Shown piece by piece: positions 34,980 to 44,137 of a stretch of DNA of 64,000 bases. Source of the DNA: Methylobacterium thuringiense. Its GTDB lineage: Bacteria; Pseudomonadota; Alphaproteobacteria; Rhizobiales; Beijerinckiaceae. Below the pieces are notes generated by a model, which searched no databases, was not told the DNA's origin, and saw only the letters and a list, made by a program, of their open reading frames with translations. The stretch is taken from positions 248,001 to 312,000 of the forward strand of contig NZ_BPRA01000008.1 of the NCBI RefSeq assembly GCF_022179645.1, in the 5' to 3' direction. A program made the position numbers and the translations under genes. Within the stretch, counting starts at the first letter, position 1. Each line of letters begins with the position of its first letter.

Positions 34980-36353
34980 TCAGCTTCCGCGGCGCGCCAT
35001 CAGCTGTTCGATCAGCGTGCTGCCGGTTTCCAACGCCGCCAACTCTTCGGTGATCGCGGCGACGGTCTCCTTGATCTGGTCGGTGGTGTGTTCCGAGGTG
35101 ATGAAGAAGCGTAGACGCGAGGCGCGCTCCGGCACGGCCGGGTGGATGATCGGCTGGACGTTGATGCCGCGGGCATAGAGCCGGTTCGACAGCGTGACCG
35201 CCTTGAGCGAATCGCCGACGATCACCGGGATCACCGCGAGACCGAGGCTGGTCCCGACGTTGAGGCCGTTCTTCTTCGCGATCGCGAGAAAAAGGTTGCC
35301 GTTGCGGCGGAGGCGTTCGACGCGCTCGGGCTCGGCGAGCATCACCGTCAGGGCCGCATCGGCAGCCGCGGCCAGGGGCGGAGAGAGGCCGACGCTGTAG
35401 ACGAAACCGCCCGCGGTGCATTTGAGATACTCGATCAGCACCGATGGGCCGGCGATGTAGCCGCCGCAGGCCGAGAGCGTCTTCGAGAGCGTACCCATCC
35501 AGATATCGACGTCGGAGACGTCGACGCCGCAATGCTCGTGCAGGCCCGCACCGCTGCGGCCGAGCACGCCGAGCCCGTGGGCGTCGTCGACCATCAGCCA
35601 GCAATCGTAGCGGCGCTTCAGCTCGACGAAGGCGGCGAGGTCAGGTGCATCGCCGTCCATGCTGTAGAGCCCCTCGACCACGATCAGCGCGCGCCGATGC
35701 TCGTGCCGGGTCGCCTCCAGCAGCTTCTCCAGCGAGGCGGCGTCGTTGTGGGCGAAAGAACGGCGCTGCGCCCCGGAGAGCTGCGCTCCGGTGACCACGC
35801 TGTTGTGGATCAGCGCGTCGTGGAAGATCACGTCGGCCGGCTCCAGGATCGCGCCGATCGCCGTGACGTTGGTGGCGTGCCCGCTCACCATCACTACGCA
35901 GGCCTCAGTGCCGTAATGCGCTGCGAGCGCCTTTTCGAGTTTGAGATGGCCCGGCCGCTCGCCCGCCACGATCCGGCTCGCCGAAGCGGAGGTCCCGAAC
36001 GCGTCGATTGCCTTTCGGGCAGCGCCGCTGACGGCGGGATGCCCGTTCAGGCCGAGATAATCGTAGGACGAGAAGTTGGTGAAGGTCCGGCCTTCCATCC
36101 GCGTCGTCGCGCCGGCCTTGGCGTCGTGGACGCGGAAGAACGGGTTGGCGAGACCGATCAGGTCGGCCGCGGAGCGCTGCAGCTTCAGTTCACGGTAGCC
36201 GGCCAGCTTCTCGAAATCCTGGGCGGTTTCCTTGTCGGCGCCCGCGTTTCCCGCCGGCGCGGGGGCGGGACGGCTGGCGCTGCGTCCGAGGCGGTTGGTG
36301 ACGAAACCCGCAAGCGCGGCGCGGCCGTCGTCCGGCTTCGCAGACTGGGTCAT
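34980..36353 (-). CDS. Alpha-oxoamine synthase (AONS/serine-palmitoyltransferase-like PLP enzyme)
   Basis: 457 residues from ATG 36353, overlapping the PKS stop (ATGA). The PLP fold type I core is complete: GTSASASRIVAGERPGHLKLE, the HDALIHNSVVTGA stretch, DDAHGLGVLG (Asp256-Asp257-Ala-His259) and the PLP lysine Lys291 in MGTLSKTLSACGG. The first ~80 residues are an extension with a Pro/Ala-rich linker, which may bind the PKS carrier domain. Family enzymes (BioF, Kbl, HemA, serine palmitoyltransferase) join an acyl thioester to an amino acid with loss of CO2. The PKS has no thioesterase, so this enzyme is inferred to release its chain as an alpha-amino ketone. The amino acid is unknown. Confidence 0.9.
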   Translation of the reverse strand: MTQSAKPDDGRAALAGFVTNRLGRSASRPAPAPAGNAGADKETAQDFEKLAGYRELKLQRSAADLIGLANPFFRVHDAKAGATTRMEGRTFTNFSSYDYLGLNGHPAVSGAARKAIDAFGTSASASRIVAGERPGHLKLEKALAAHYGTEACVVMVSGHATNVTAIGAILEPADVIFHDALIHNSVVTGAQLSGAQRRSFAHNDAASLEKLLEATRHEHRRALIVVEGLYSMDGDAPDLAAFVELKRRYDCWLMVDDAHGLGVLGRSGAGLHEHCGVDVSDVDIWMGTLSKTLSACGGYIAGPSVLIEYLKCTAGGFVYSVGLSPPLAAAADAALTVMLAEPERVERLRRNGNLFLAIAKKNGLNVGTSLGLAVIPVIVGDSLKAVTLSNRLYARGINVQPIIHPAVPERASRLRFFITSEHTTDQIKETVAAITEELAALETGSTLIEQLMARRGS

Positions 36354-39300
36354 TGCAGGATCTCTTTGATGTCCAGGGTGTTCTGCTCGACGAGGTCCTG
36401 GAACGGCACCAGCATCTTCGCGTCGATGTCGCCGAGATGCTTCTGGGCGAGAACCAGGGACGCACCCGCACTCTCGTCGACCGGTGTCGCGACCGCCTGG
36501 ATCAGGGTGTCGGCGAGTTCGTTCACCGTTAGGCCCGACGAGATGCCGGCCGGCGGCGCATCGAGGGCGAAGCGCTCCTGCAGGCTGGCGCCGAGCTCGA
36601 CGCCCATGAGCGAATCGAGACCGATCTCCGAGAGCTGCCGGGTCCGGCTGATGTCGTCCTTGGGCAGCCGCAGGATGCGGGCAATGTCCTCGACGATGGC
36701 GTCGGCGACGACCTTTCGCACCGCGTCGATGTCGGCGCCCTTGAGAAGCGCCGCGATGTTGATGGCGGCGACCGTACCGGGCTCGGCCTGCTGGTCGGAG
36801 CCGAGATCGCCGTAGCTCGGCGAACGCATGGTCGCGAGGCGCTCGCGCGCCTTGCCCCAATGCATCGAGGCGATGGCAACGACCCCCTCGTCCGAGGCGG
36901 GCCCCTGAGCGGCCAGCGCCTCGGCCATCAGGTCGAGGCTGTGGCGCGCGTCCATCGGCGTCACGCCGACACGACCGGCCAGCGTCTCCATCACCGCACG
37001 GTTGCGGGCGAGCACGCCGACATCGCCGATCGCGCCCCAGGCAACCGCCAGACCGGGCAGCCCGAGGCGACGGCGCTGGCGGGCGAGGCCCTCCATGAAC
37101 CCGTTGGCGGCGACGTAGGCACCCTGTCCGGGATTGCCGATGAAGGTGGTGGCCGAGGAGAACAGCACGAAATAATCGAGCTGGCGGTTGCGGGTGGCGG
37201 CATCGAGCGCCTGCGCGCCGATGACCTTCGGCCGGATCACCGCCTCCAGAGCCTCGGGCTCGAGATTCGCGATCAGGCCGTCCTGCAGCACCATGGCGCC
37301 GTGGATGACGCCAGCGAGTTTCTTGCCCGTCTTCTCGACGTCAGCGATCAGCGCATCGACCGCCTTGCGGCTGGTGATGTCGCAGGACTTCACCTCGACG
37401 GCGACGCCCTTGGCTTCGAGTTCGGCGATCGCCGTCAGGCCTTCTTCGCTCGGCTTGGCAGAGCGTCCGACCAGCAGCAGCCGCTTTGCGCCGCGGTCGG
37501 CCAGCCAGCGGGCCGCCTCGATGCCGAAGCCGCCGAGACCGCCGGTGATCAGGTGCACGCCGTGGCTCGACACCGCGAAGGGCGCCTTGCGCTCGCGCGG
37601 CACGCTGCCGGCCTTCGGCGGTGTGATGACGATCTTTCCGACATGCCCGGATTGCTGCATCAGCCGGAAGGCGTCCGACACCTCGTCCGCGGTGAAGGGC
37701 TGGTAGGGCAGGGGCTTCAGGCCGCCGTCGGCGAACAGCGCGATCACCTCGCGGAACATCCGCGCGCCGTCCTCGCCCTGATGCTGCAGCACCTGATCGA
37801 GATCGACGCCGAAATACGACAGGTTCCGCCGGAACGGCCGCAGGCCGATATGGGTGTTGGCGACATAGTCGCGCTTGCCCAGCTCGACGAAGCGGCCGAA
37901 CGGCTTCAGCACGTTCAGGGAGCGCTCCATCATCTCGCCGAAAAGCGAGTTGAGCACCACGTCGACGCCGTCGCCTGTGATGCGGCGGACGTCGTCGACG
38001 AAGGCGAGGGAGCGGGAATCGAGCACGTGCTCGGCACCCAGCGCCTCGACCAGCGCCCGTTTTTCGCGAGAACCCGCGGTGGCGATGACGCGGGCGCCCT
38101 TCCAGCGGGCGACCTGGAGTGCCGCGAGGCCGACGCCGCCGGCGCCGCCATGGATCAGCACCCACTCGCCCTTGCGCAACCGCGCGCAGCTGACGAGGCT
38201 GTAATAGGCCGTGAGGAAGGCGACCGGTACGGTCGCGGCGGCGGACGGATCCATGCCCGAGGGCATCGGCGCGGCGACCGCCTCCGGCACCACGACATGG
38301 GTGGCGAAGCCCGATTGGGCGAAGGCGACGACGGGATCGCCCACGTTGAAGTCGGTGACGCCCGGTCCCCGCGAAACTACGCGGCCGGCGACTTCGAGGC
38401 CGAGGCGCGGGCCGGCGAAGCCGTCTTCCAGGATTTCCTCCGGGAGCATCGAGAGCGCCCAGAGCACATCGCGGAAGTTGAGGCCGGTGGCCTCGACCGC
38501 GATCTCGATCTCGCCGGGTCCGGCCTTGGCCCGCTCGGCCGGTCCCCAGGCCATCTCGTTGAGGCCACCGGCATTGCTGCGCTCCAGCCGCGCGGCCGGG
38601 GCCGCCTCGGCATCGGTGCCGATGCGGCGGGCCGCGAGGCCCGGATGGAAGCGCACGACGCTGGTGCGCTCGTCGTCGAGGACGATCTCGGTCTCAGGCG
38701 TGCCGGAGAGGATCAGGTCGCGCAGGCGCTCGGCCGAGCGCTTCGACGACATGGCGGGCGAGAGGTCGACGCGACGCACGTCGAGCGTCGCGGTCTCGTT
38801 GGCGAGTGACCGGCTGAAGGCCCAGAGACCGGCCTCGATCGCGCCGATATGGCCGCCGCGGTCGCGGGTCGCGCCGGGGGCGACCACCCAAAGGCGGGTC
38901 TGGCGGCTGCCGAGATGCTCGGCGCAGCGCTTCAGGCTGAGGCAGCGGTCACGCAGGCGCTCGGCCGCCTCGCCGCCATGGGTGAAGGCGCCGGCCAGGA
39001 ACACCACGGTGTCCGGGCTCTCGCGCTCCAGTTCCAGCAGCGACTGCTCGGAATCGAGGATGATCGAGACATGGACTCCGGCAGCCACCAGCAGGGTCGC
39101 CAGCGAGGAGGCCGTCTCGGCGGCGAACGCGTCCTCGGAGCCGATGACGAAAGCGAAGCTCTGGCCGTGGGCCGCCCGCTGGCGCACCGGCGCCTCGGCG
39201 ACCAGCAGCAGGTCGTTGCCGTTGGCCGACGCCGCACGGTCGGCCGTGACACGCACGAGCCCGGCGGCGCTGAGCACACGCTGCCAGCCGGCGACGTCCT

Positions 39301-42300
39301 CCAGCCGGCTATGCGGCATTTCGGCGGTCCCCGCGAACCAGCCGGCATCGAGCCCGAAGACCATGTCGCGAAACAGGGCGTTGGTGGGCTCGACGGCGAC
39401 GAGGACGCCGCCGGTGGCGAGGGCGCTCGCCAATGCATCGAGCAGGGCGCGGTCGGCGCGATGCAACGCGTCGCTCGCCAGGATCATGTCGAAGGAGGCC
39501 GGAGCGAGATCCTCCACCAGTTCGACCACCGTGACCCGGCGCGGTAGGGCGAGCCGGGCACGCTCGGCCAGCCGTCGGTCCGCATCGAAGACGGTGATCT
39601 GGGCCTGAACCGAGCCGGCGAAGGCGGCGGCCTTGCTCGACAGCGGGCCGAAGCCGACCTGGAGGATCCGCAGGGCCCGGTCCTGGGGCAGGGACTTGCG
39701 GGTCGCGGCAACGATCCGGGCGACGACGTCGGCCGAAGCACGCGCCGTGGCGCTGCGCATGACGAAGGCGTCGAGCGCCGCCTGCGGCAGGCTCGGTGCG
39801 CTCGCCAGCGTGCCGTCGAGGAGACGCGCGACGAGGGCCGTCACGTCGGCGATCAGAACCAACTCGGCGGAGAGTTCGGGATGGTCCGCCGCGATCCAAC
39901 GCATGATTTCTTCGGGACGCGGCAGGGTCACGTCGCCCCGCACCTTCCAGACCCGGCCGTCATGCGTGGCGAGCCCGCTGCTCTCCAGGGCGTAAAGGGC
40001 ATTGAGCGCCCAAGGGCGCAGGCCTTCGGGCAGCTTCGTCAGCTCGACCCGGCCGCCACGCGAGAGCCCGTTCGCGAGGCGGTAGGCCACCGCCGTTGCC
40101 CAGCCTTCGAGGAGGAGGTGACCCGGTCCAAGCGGCTCCTCGTCCGACAGAATGGCCTTGGCAGCGCCCGGCCTGACGGTCTCGGCGATGTTCGGCTGGC
40201 GCTCCAGCGGGATCGCGGTGGGCTCGGTGGCGAGTTCGGTGGTCTGCGCGATGGCGTAGGCCGACAGCTCGCTGCCGCCCTTGACGCGTAGCGCCTGGAA
40301 GCGGCCCTCGCGGATCGTCGCGATGATCTCTCCGTCGGCGTCCGTAAGGGTAAAATCGGCCAGGATGCTGCGCTCGTTGCAACGGCGCACGCGAATCATC
40401 GCGCGGTGGATCACCGCGCCCGGACGGTTCAGCCGGATCTCGCCGAAGCGGACCGGCACGTAGGCCTTGGTCGAATCCGCGCCGAGCAATTCGGCGAAGA
40501 GCAGGATCAGACCATGGAAGCAGGAATCGAGGCGCGCGGGCGAGAGGCCGTAGCGCGCATCCGCCTCGGCCGGTTTCAGCTCGGAAACGATCGTGGTGTC
40601 GTCGATGCGGGCCGCCAGCGCGACTTGCCGGAAGCTCGGGCCGAAGCCGAGGCCGGAGGCAGCCGCACGGCGATAGAGATCCTCCCCCGCCACCGCATGG
40701 CCGGCCGGCATCTCGATGTCGAGCCGTCCCGCGGGCGCATAGGTCCCGTCGACGATCTTGGCCGAGACGTGGAGCTGCCACGGCGCCTGCGTCAGGCGCG
40801 GGCGGCTCAGGATCTGGACGATGTTACCGCTGCCGGCGATCCGCACCGAGACTTCACGCAGCGCGTCGTCGGCGAACACCATCGGCGCCTGGATTTCCAG
40901 GTCGGCGAGCACCACGCTCTCGGAGCGATGCGTTTCACGAGCGATCTGCAGCGCCATCTCGACGAAGGCCGCGCCGGGCAGGATGACCTGATCCTCGATG
41001 CGGTGGTCGTCGAGTTCGGGCACCATCTTGGCATCGAGGGCGGCACGCCATTCGAGGCCGTCCGCCGCGAGGCGGACGCCGACGAGCGGATGATAATGGC
41101 TCGACGTCATCGGGCCGAAGCCCTCGATCGTCTCCGGCAGGCGGAAGCTGCGGCGCTGCCAGGGATAGGACGGCAGCGAGACGGCGCCGGCCGGATTGGC
41201 ACCAAAGACCTTGGTCTCGTCGACCGCTGCCCCCGCGACGAGGGCTGCGGCAAGCGCCTTGGCGATCGGATCGCCGCCCGCTTGCTTGCGGTGCATCACG
41301 CCGACGGTGGCGATCTCGATGCCGAGCGGCTCGATGGCGTCGCCGGCATGCGAGAGCAGGGTCGCGCGCGGACCGACCTCGACGAAGACGCGCGCGCCCC
41401 GGCGCGCAGCCTCCTGGAGGGCGTCGCAGAACTGCACCGGCTCGCGGATGTTGCGCCACCAGTAGCCGGCACCATAGGCCGAGCCTGGCTCGATGCCGCC
41501 GGTGACGGTGGAGATCATCGTCGTATGGCCGGCCGAGGCTTCGAGGCCCGCGAGGTCGCGCAGCAGCGGCTTCTCGGTCGGGTCCATGAGCCGGCCGTGG
41601 AAGGGGTAGTCGAGGTCGAGCTTGCGGCCGCGCCGGCGCTTGCGCGCAAGTGCCTTCATCGCCGCCTCGATCGTCTCGACCGGCCCGGCGACGGTGATGG
41701 CCTTCGGGCTGTTGTAGGCGGCGATGTCGAGGGTCGGGTAATCCGCGAGGAACGCCTCCATCTCCTCGACGGGGCCGAGCAGCACGGCCATCGAGCCGAG
41801 GCCGCGGGTCGTCTCCTGGTGGTGGCTGCGGTGGAAGATCACCTTCACCGCCTGATCCAGGCTGAGGATGCCGGCGGCGTGGGCCGCGCCGATCTCGCCG
41901 ACGCTGTGGCCAAGCACGTAGGAAGGCGCGAGGCCCTGCGCCTTGAGCGCTGCCGTGGACGCCGCCTGGATCGCGAAGATCAGAGGCTGCGAGATCCGCG
42001 TGAGACCGAGCCGCTCCTCGATATCCTCGGCGAACATCGCCTCCTTCAGCGACCAGCCGGCAAGCGGCGTGAACAGGGCGTCGACCCGGTCGAAGGTCTC
42101 TGCGAAGACCCGGTTCTCATCGTAGGCCTCACGGCCCATGCCGCCCCATTGGCTGCCGTTGCCGGAATAGACGAAGGCCGTCTCGGCCGAACGCTCGGCG
42201 GCCATGCCGACGAGGGCGGCATCCGTATCCTCGCCCTCGGCGACGGCCCGTAGCGCCTGGACGGCGTCGGCCTTGGCGTTGAGCGGCACGGCGAGACGCG

Positions 42301-43777
42301 CCGGGAGGCGCTCGCGGCGATGGGCGGCGGCGGCGGCGATGCGGCCGGCCTCGGACGGATCGGCGGTTTCCAGCCGGTCGGCATAGTCGAGGGCGAGTTC
42401 GTTGAGCGCTGCCCGGCTCTGGGCCGAGAGCAGCAGCACCTCCGGCTTATGAGCCCCGGCGGCCGGCGCAGCGGCGGGCGCGGGGTCGGTGAGGACGACG
42501 TGGGCGTTGGTGCCGCCGAACCCGAAGGAATTCACGCCGGCGAAGCGCTCCGCCTTGCCGCGCACCAGTTTGAGCGGAGCCCGGTTGACCGAGAGGTTCA
42601 GCGCCTCGAACGGAATCTCCGGGTTGAGTTCGGCCGCGTGCAGCGAAGGCGGCATCAGATCGTGTTCGAGGGCGAGACTTGCCTTGAGGAGGCCGGCGAG
42701 GCCGGAGACCGGCTCGGTATGGCCGATATTGGTCTTGATCGAGCCGATCGGAAGCGGGCTCTTGCGACCCTTCCCGAGCTTCGACCCGATCGCGTTGGCC
42801 TCGATCGGGTCGCCCACCGGCGTGCCGGTCCCGTGCGCTTCGACGAAGGCGATGGAATCGAGTGCGATCCCGGCATCGCGATAGACCTGTTCCAGCAGCG
42901 CGCCCTGGGCCGTGCTCGACGGCAGCGAGATGCCGGAGGTGCGGCCGTCCGAATTCACGCCGCTCGCGGCGATGACGCCGCGCACGAGGCTGCCGTCACG
43001 CGCCGCCGCCTTGGCGGTCTGCAACACCAGCACGACGCCGCCCTCGGCACGCACGTAGCCGTCGGCATTGGCCGAGAAGGCCTGGCAGAGCCCGGTGCGC
43101 GAGAGCATCCCGGCATTCGAGAACGAGACGAAATTGAACGGGCTAGCCAGCACGTTCACGCCGGCCACGATCGCGGTATCGACCTGCCCGCTGTTCAAGG
43201 CGACGATCGCGGTATCGAGGGCGACGAGCGACGATGAGCAGGCGGTGTCGAGGGTGAAGCTCGGACCCTTCAGGTCGTAGATGTAGGAGATGCGGTTCGA
43301 GAGGATCGACAGGACGTTCCCGGTCGCCGCGTAGGCATCGCCCGACGAGGTATCGAGGATGCGCAGGTTGCCGTAGTCGAGCGACGACGCGCCGACGAAC
43401 ACGCCGATCTGGCTGCCGGCCACGCCGGAGGGGCGCAGGCCCGCATCCTCCAGAGCTTCCCAGGTGAGTTCGAGCAGGATCCGCTGCTGCGGGTCCATCT
43501 GCTCGGCCTCGCGCGGCGAGACGCCGAACACGCCGGGGTCGAACGACCAGACGTCGTCGACGACGCCCGCGGCCCAGGTGTAGCTCTTGCCCCGCTCCTG
43601 CGCCCGCGGATGGCCGAAGCGCTCGAGCGGCCAGCGGTCCGCCGGGATCGTGGAGACGGCACAGCGGCCCTCGCTGAGAAGCTGCCAGAGGCCGTCGACG
43701 CTCGAAGCGCCGGGCAGGCGGCAGGCACGACCGATGATCGCGATGTCAGTTCGCTTGGTCACGTTCGATTCGCACAC
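36350..43777 (-). CDS. Reducing type I polyketide synthase KS-AT-DH-(psi-MT)-ER-KR-ACP
   Basis: 2475 residues from GTG 43777; a second GTG five codons later is equally possible. Domains: KS about 10-430 (Cys180 in DTACSSS, His315 in EAHGTGT, His353 in KTNIGHTE); AT 535-830 (Ser625 in GHSVGE; YPFH at 724-727 suggests malonyl); DH 895-1165 (His925, Asp1084). A methyltransferase-like region 1340-1530 has an eroded glycine loop VGFGPLSS. ER is at about 1740-2055 (HGGAGGVGLAALQ), KR 2073-2260 (ITGGLGGFG, Tyr2221) and ACP 2345-2430 (Ser2389 in GLDSLM). There is no thioesterase. This is one fully reducing module, probably used iteratively to make a saturated fatty-acyl-like chain. The overlapping oxoamine synthase gene is the likely release enzyme. 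It is not a PUFA synthase: only one ACP. Confidence 0.92.
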   Translation of the reverse strand: MCESNVTKRTDIAIIGRACRLPGASSVDGLWQLLSEGRCAVSTIPADRWPLERFGHPRAQERGKSYTWAAGVVDDVWSFDPGVFGVSPREAEQMDPQQRILLELTWEALEDAGLRPSGVAGSQIGVFVGASSLDYGNLRILDTSSGDAYAATGNVLSILSNRISYIYDLKGPSFTLDTACSSSLVALDTAIVALNSGQVDTAIVAGVNVLASPFNFVSFSNAGMLSRTGLCQAFSANADGYVRAEGGVVLVLQTAKAAARDGSLVRGVIAASGVNSDGRTSGISLPSSTAQGALLEQVYRDAGIALDSIAFVEAHGTGTPVGDPIEANAIGSKLGKGRKSPLPIGSIKTNIGHTEPVSGLAGLLKASLALEHDLMPPSLHAAELNPEIPFEALNLSVNRAPLKLVRGKAERFAGVNSFGFGGTNAHVVLTDPAPAAAPAAGAHKPEVLLLSAQSRAALNELALDYADRLETADPSEAGRIAAAAAHRRERLPARLAVPLNAKADAVQALRAVAEGEDTDAALVGMAAERSAETAFVYSGNGSQWGGMGREAYDENRVFAETFDRVDALFTPLAGWSLKEAMFAEDIEERLGLTRISQPLIFAIQAASTAALKAQGLAPSYVLGHSVGEIGAAHAAGILSLDQAVKVIFHRSHHQETTRGLGSMAVLLGPVEEMEAFLADYPTLDIAAYNSPKAITVAGPVETIEAAMKALARKRRRGRKLDLDYPFHGRLMDPTEKPLLRDLAGLEASAGHTTMISTVTGGIEPGSAYGAGYWWRNIREPVQFCDALQEAARRGARVFVEVGPRATLLSHAGDAIEPLGIEIATVGVMHRKQAGGDPIAKALAAALVAGAAVDETKVFGANPAGAVSLPSYPWQRRSFRLPETIEGFGPMTSSHYHPLVGVRLAADGLEWRAALDAKMVPELDDHRIEDQVILPGAAFVEMALQIARETHRSESVVLADLEIQAPMVFADDALREVSVRIAGSGNIVQILSRPRLTQAPWQLHVSAKIVDGTYAPAGRLDIEMPAGHAVAGEDLYRRAAASGLGFGPSFRQVALAARIDDTTIVSELKPAEADARYGLSPARLDSCFHGLILLFAELLGADSTKAYVPVRFGEIRLNRPGAVIHRAMIRVRRCNERSILADFTLTDADGEIIATIREGRFQALRVKGGSELSAYAIAQTTELATEPTAIPLERQPNIAETVRPGAAKAILSDEEPLGPGHLLLEGWATAVAYRLANGLSRGGRVELTKLPEGLRPWALNALYALESSGLATHDGRVWKVRGDVTLPRPEEIMRWIAADHPELSAELVLIADVTALVARLLDGTLASAPSLPQAALDAFVMRSATARASADVVARIVAATRKSLPQDRALRILQVGFGPLSSKAAAFAGSVQAQITVFDADRRLAERARLALPRRVTVVELVEDLAPASFDMILASDALHRADRALLDALASALATGGVLVAVEPTNALFRDMVFGLDAGWFAGTAEMPHSRLEDVAGWQRVLSAAGLVRVTADRAASANGNDLLLVAEAPVRQRAAHGQSFAFVIGSEDAFAAETASSLATLLVAAGVHVSIILDSEQSLLELERESPDTVVFLAGAFTHGGEAAERLRDRCLSLKRCAEHLGSRQTRLWVVAPGATRDRGGHIGAIEAGLWAFSRSLANETATLDVRRVDLSPAMSSKRSAERLRDLILSGTPETEIVLDDERTSVVRFHPGLAARRIGTDAEAAPAARLERSNAGGLNEMAWGPAERAKAGPGEIEIAVEATGLNFRDVLWALSMLPEEILEDGFAGPRLGLEVAGRVVSRGPGVTDFNVGDPVVAFAQSGFATHVVVPEAVAAPMPSGMDPSAAATVPVAFLTAYYSLVSCARLRKGEWVLIHGGAGGVGLAALQVARWKGARVIATAGSREKRALVEALGAEHVLDSRSLAFVDDVRRITGDGVDVVLNSLFGEMMERSLNVLKPFGRFVELGKRDYVANTHIGLRPFRRNLSYFGVDLDQVLQHQGEDGARMFREVIALFADGGLKPLPYQPFTADEVSDAFRLMQQSGHVGKIVITPPKAGSVPRERKAPFAVSSHGVHLITGGLGGFGIEAARWLADRGAKRLLLVGRSAKPSEEGLTAIAELEAKGVAVEVKSCDITSRKAVDALIADVEKTGKKLAGVIHGAMVLQDGLIANLEPEALEAVIRPKVIGAQALDAATRNRQLDYFVLFSSATTFIGNPGQGAYVAANGFMEGLARQRRRLGLPGLAVAWGAIGDVGVLARNRAVMETLAGRVGVTPMDARHSLDLMAEALAAQGPASDEGVVAIASMHWGKARERLATMRSPSYGDLGSDQQAEPGTVAAINIAALLKGADIDAVRKVVADAIVEDIARILRLPKDDISRTRQLSEIGLDSLMGVELGASLQERFALDAPPAGISSGLTVNELADTLIQAVATPVDESAGASLVLAQKHLGDIDAKMLVPFQDLVEQNTLDIKEILQ

Positions 43778-44137
43778 GCTCGTGAAGGGGTACGCCAGGC
43801 GGAGGGATGGAAGCCTGTTCGTCGGCGTTCCATCGACCCTTAGTATGGCATCGATGTGGTCGTCACTGCAGGCAGCGGCGGAAGGCAGGCCTCGGGTAGC
43901 GATTACCCCGCCGTGTGGCCGTCACTCATCAGATTAGGATTTGCAAACGATCCAATCGCACCGCATTCGATCTCACGACCGTCAGTATTGCCGCAGAACG
44001 CCATAAACAATTGCGGCAATTCGAAGATGATGCAAACATAGGCGATCGATGTAAATCGGACCCTGGGCCGTCCCGCGCCGCCGGAGGGGTGCCGCGCGGC
44101 CTGAGACGTCGTTCGATCGCTTGCCGGCTCGGATCGA
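43778..44137. other. 360-base region upstream of the PKS gene
   Basis: No gene is supported. Bases about 43925-44060 are clearly less GC-rich than the surroundings and hold an inverted repeat (43987-44020), so this is the likely promoter and control region of the PKS-oxoamine synthase pair, which is read leftward. The ugd gene ends at 44138 in the same direction, so read-through from ugd is also possible; I saw no strong terminator. Confidence 0.5.
43987..44020. repeat. 9-bp inverted repeat, possible operator upstream of the PKS gene
   Basis: ATTGCCGCA (43987-43995) and TGCGGCAAT (44012-44020) are perfect complements around a 16-base AT-rich spacer. The repeat lies about 210 bases before the PKS start codon. 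It may bind a dimeric regulator; no regulator gene lies alongside. Confidence 0.45.

Noticed and set aside
34980-36353. Oxoamine synthase as a biotin BioF
   Set aside because: It overlaps a PKS gene and has an 80-residue N-terminal extension; no other biotin genes are nearby.
36860-42253. Long plus-strand open frames opposite the PKS gene
   Set aside because: Antisense shadows; the PKS domain motifs are continuous on the minus strand.
36350-43777. PKS as a polyunsaturated fatty acid synthase
   Set aside because: PUFA synthases carry tandem ACPs and separate subunits with FabA-like DH domains; this has one ACP and a single standard DH-ER-KR set.
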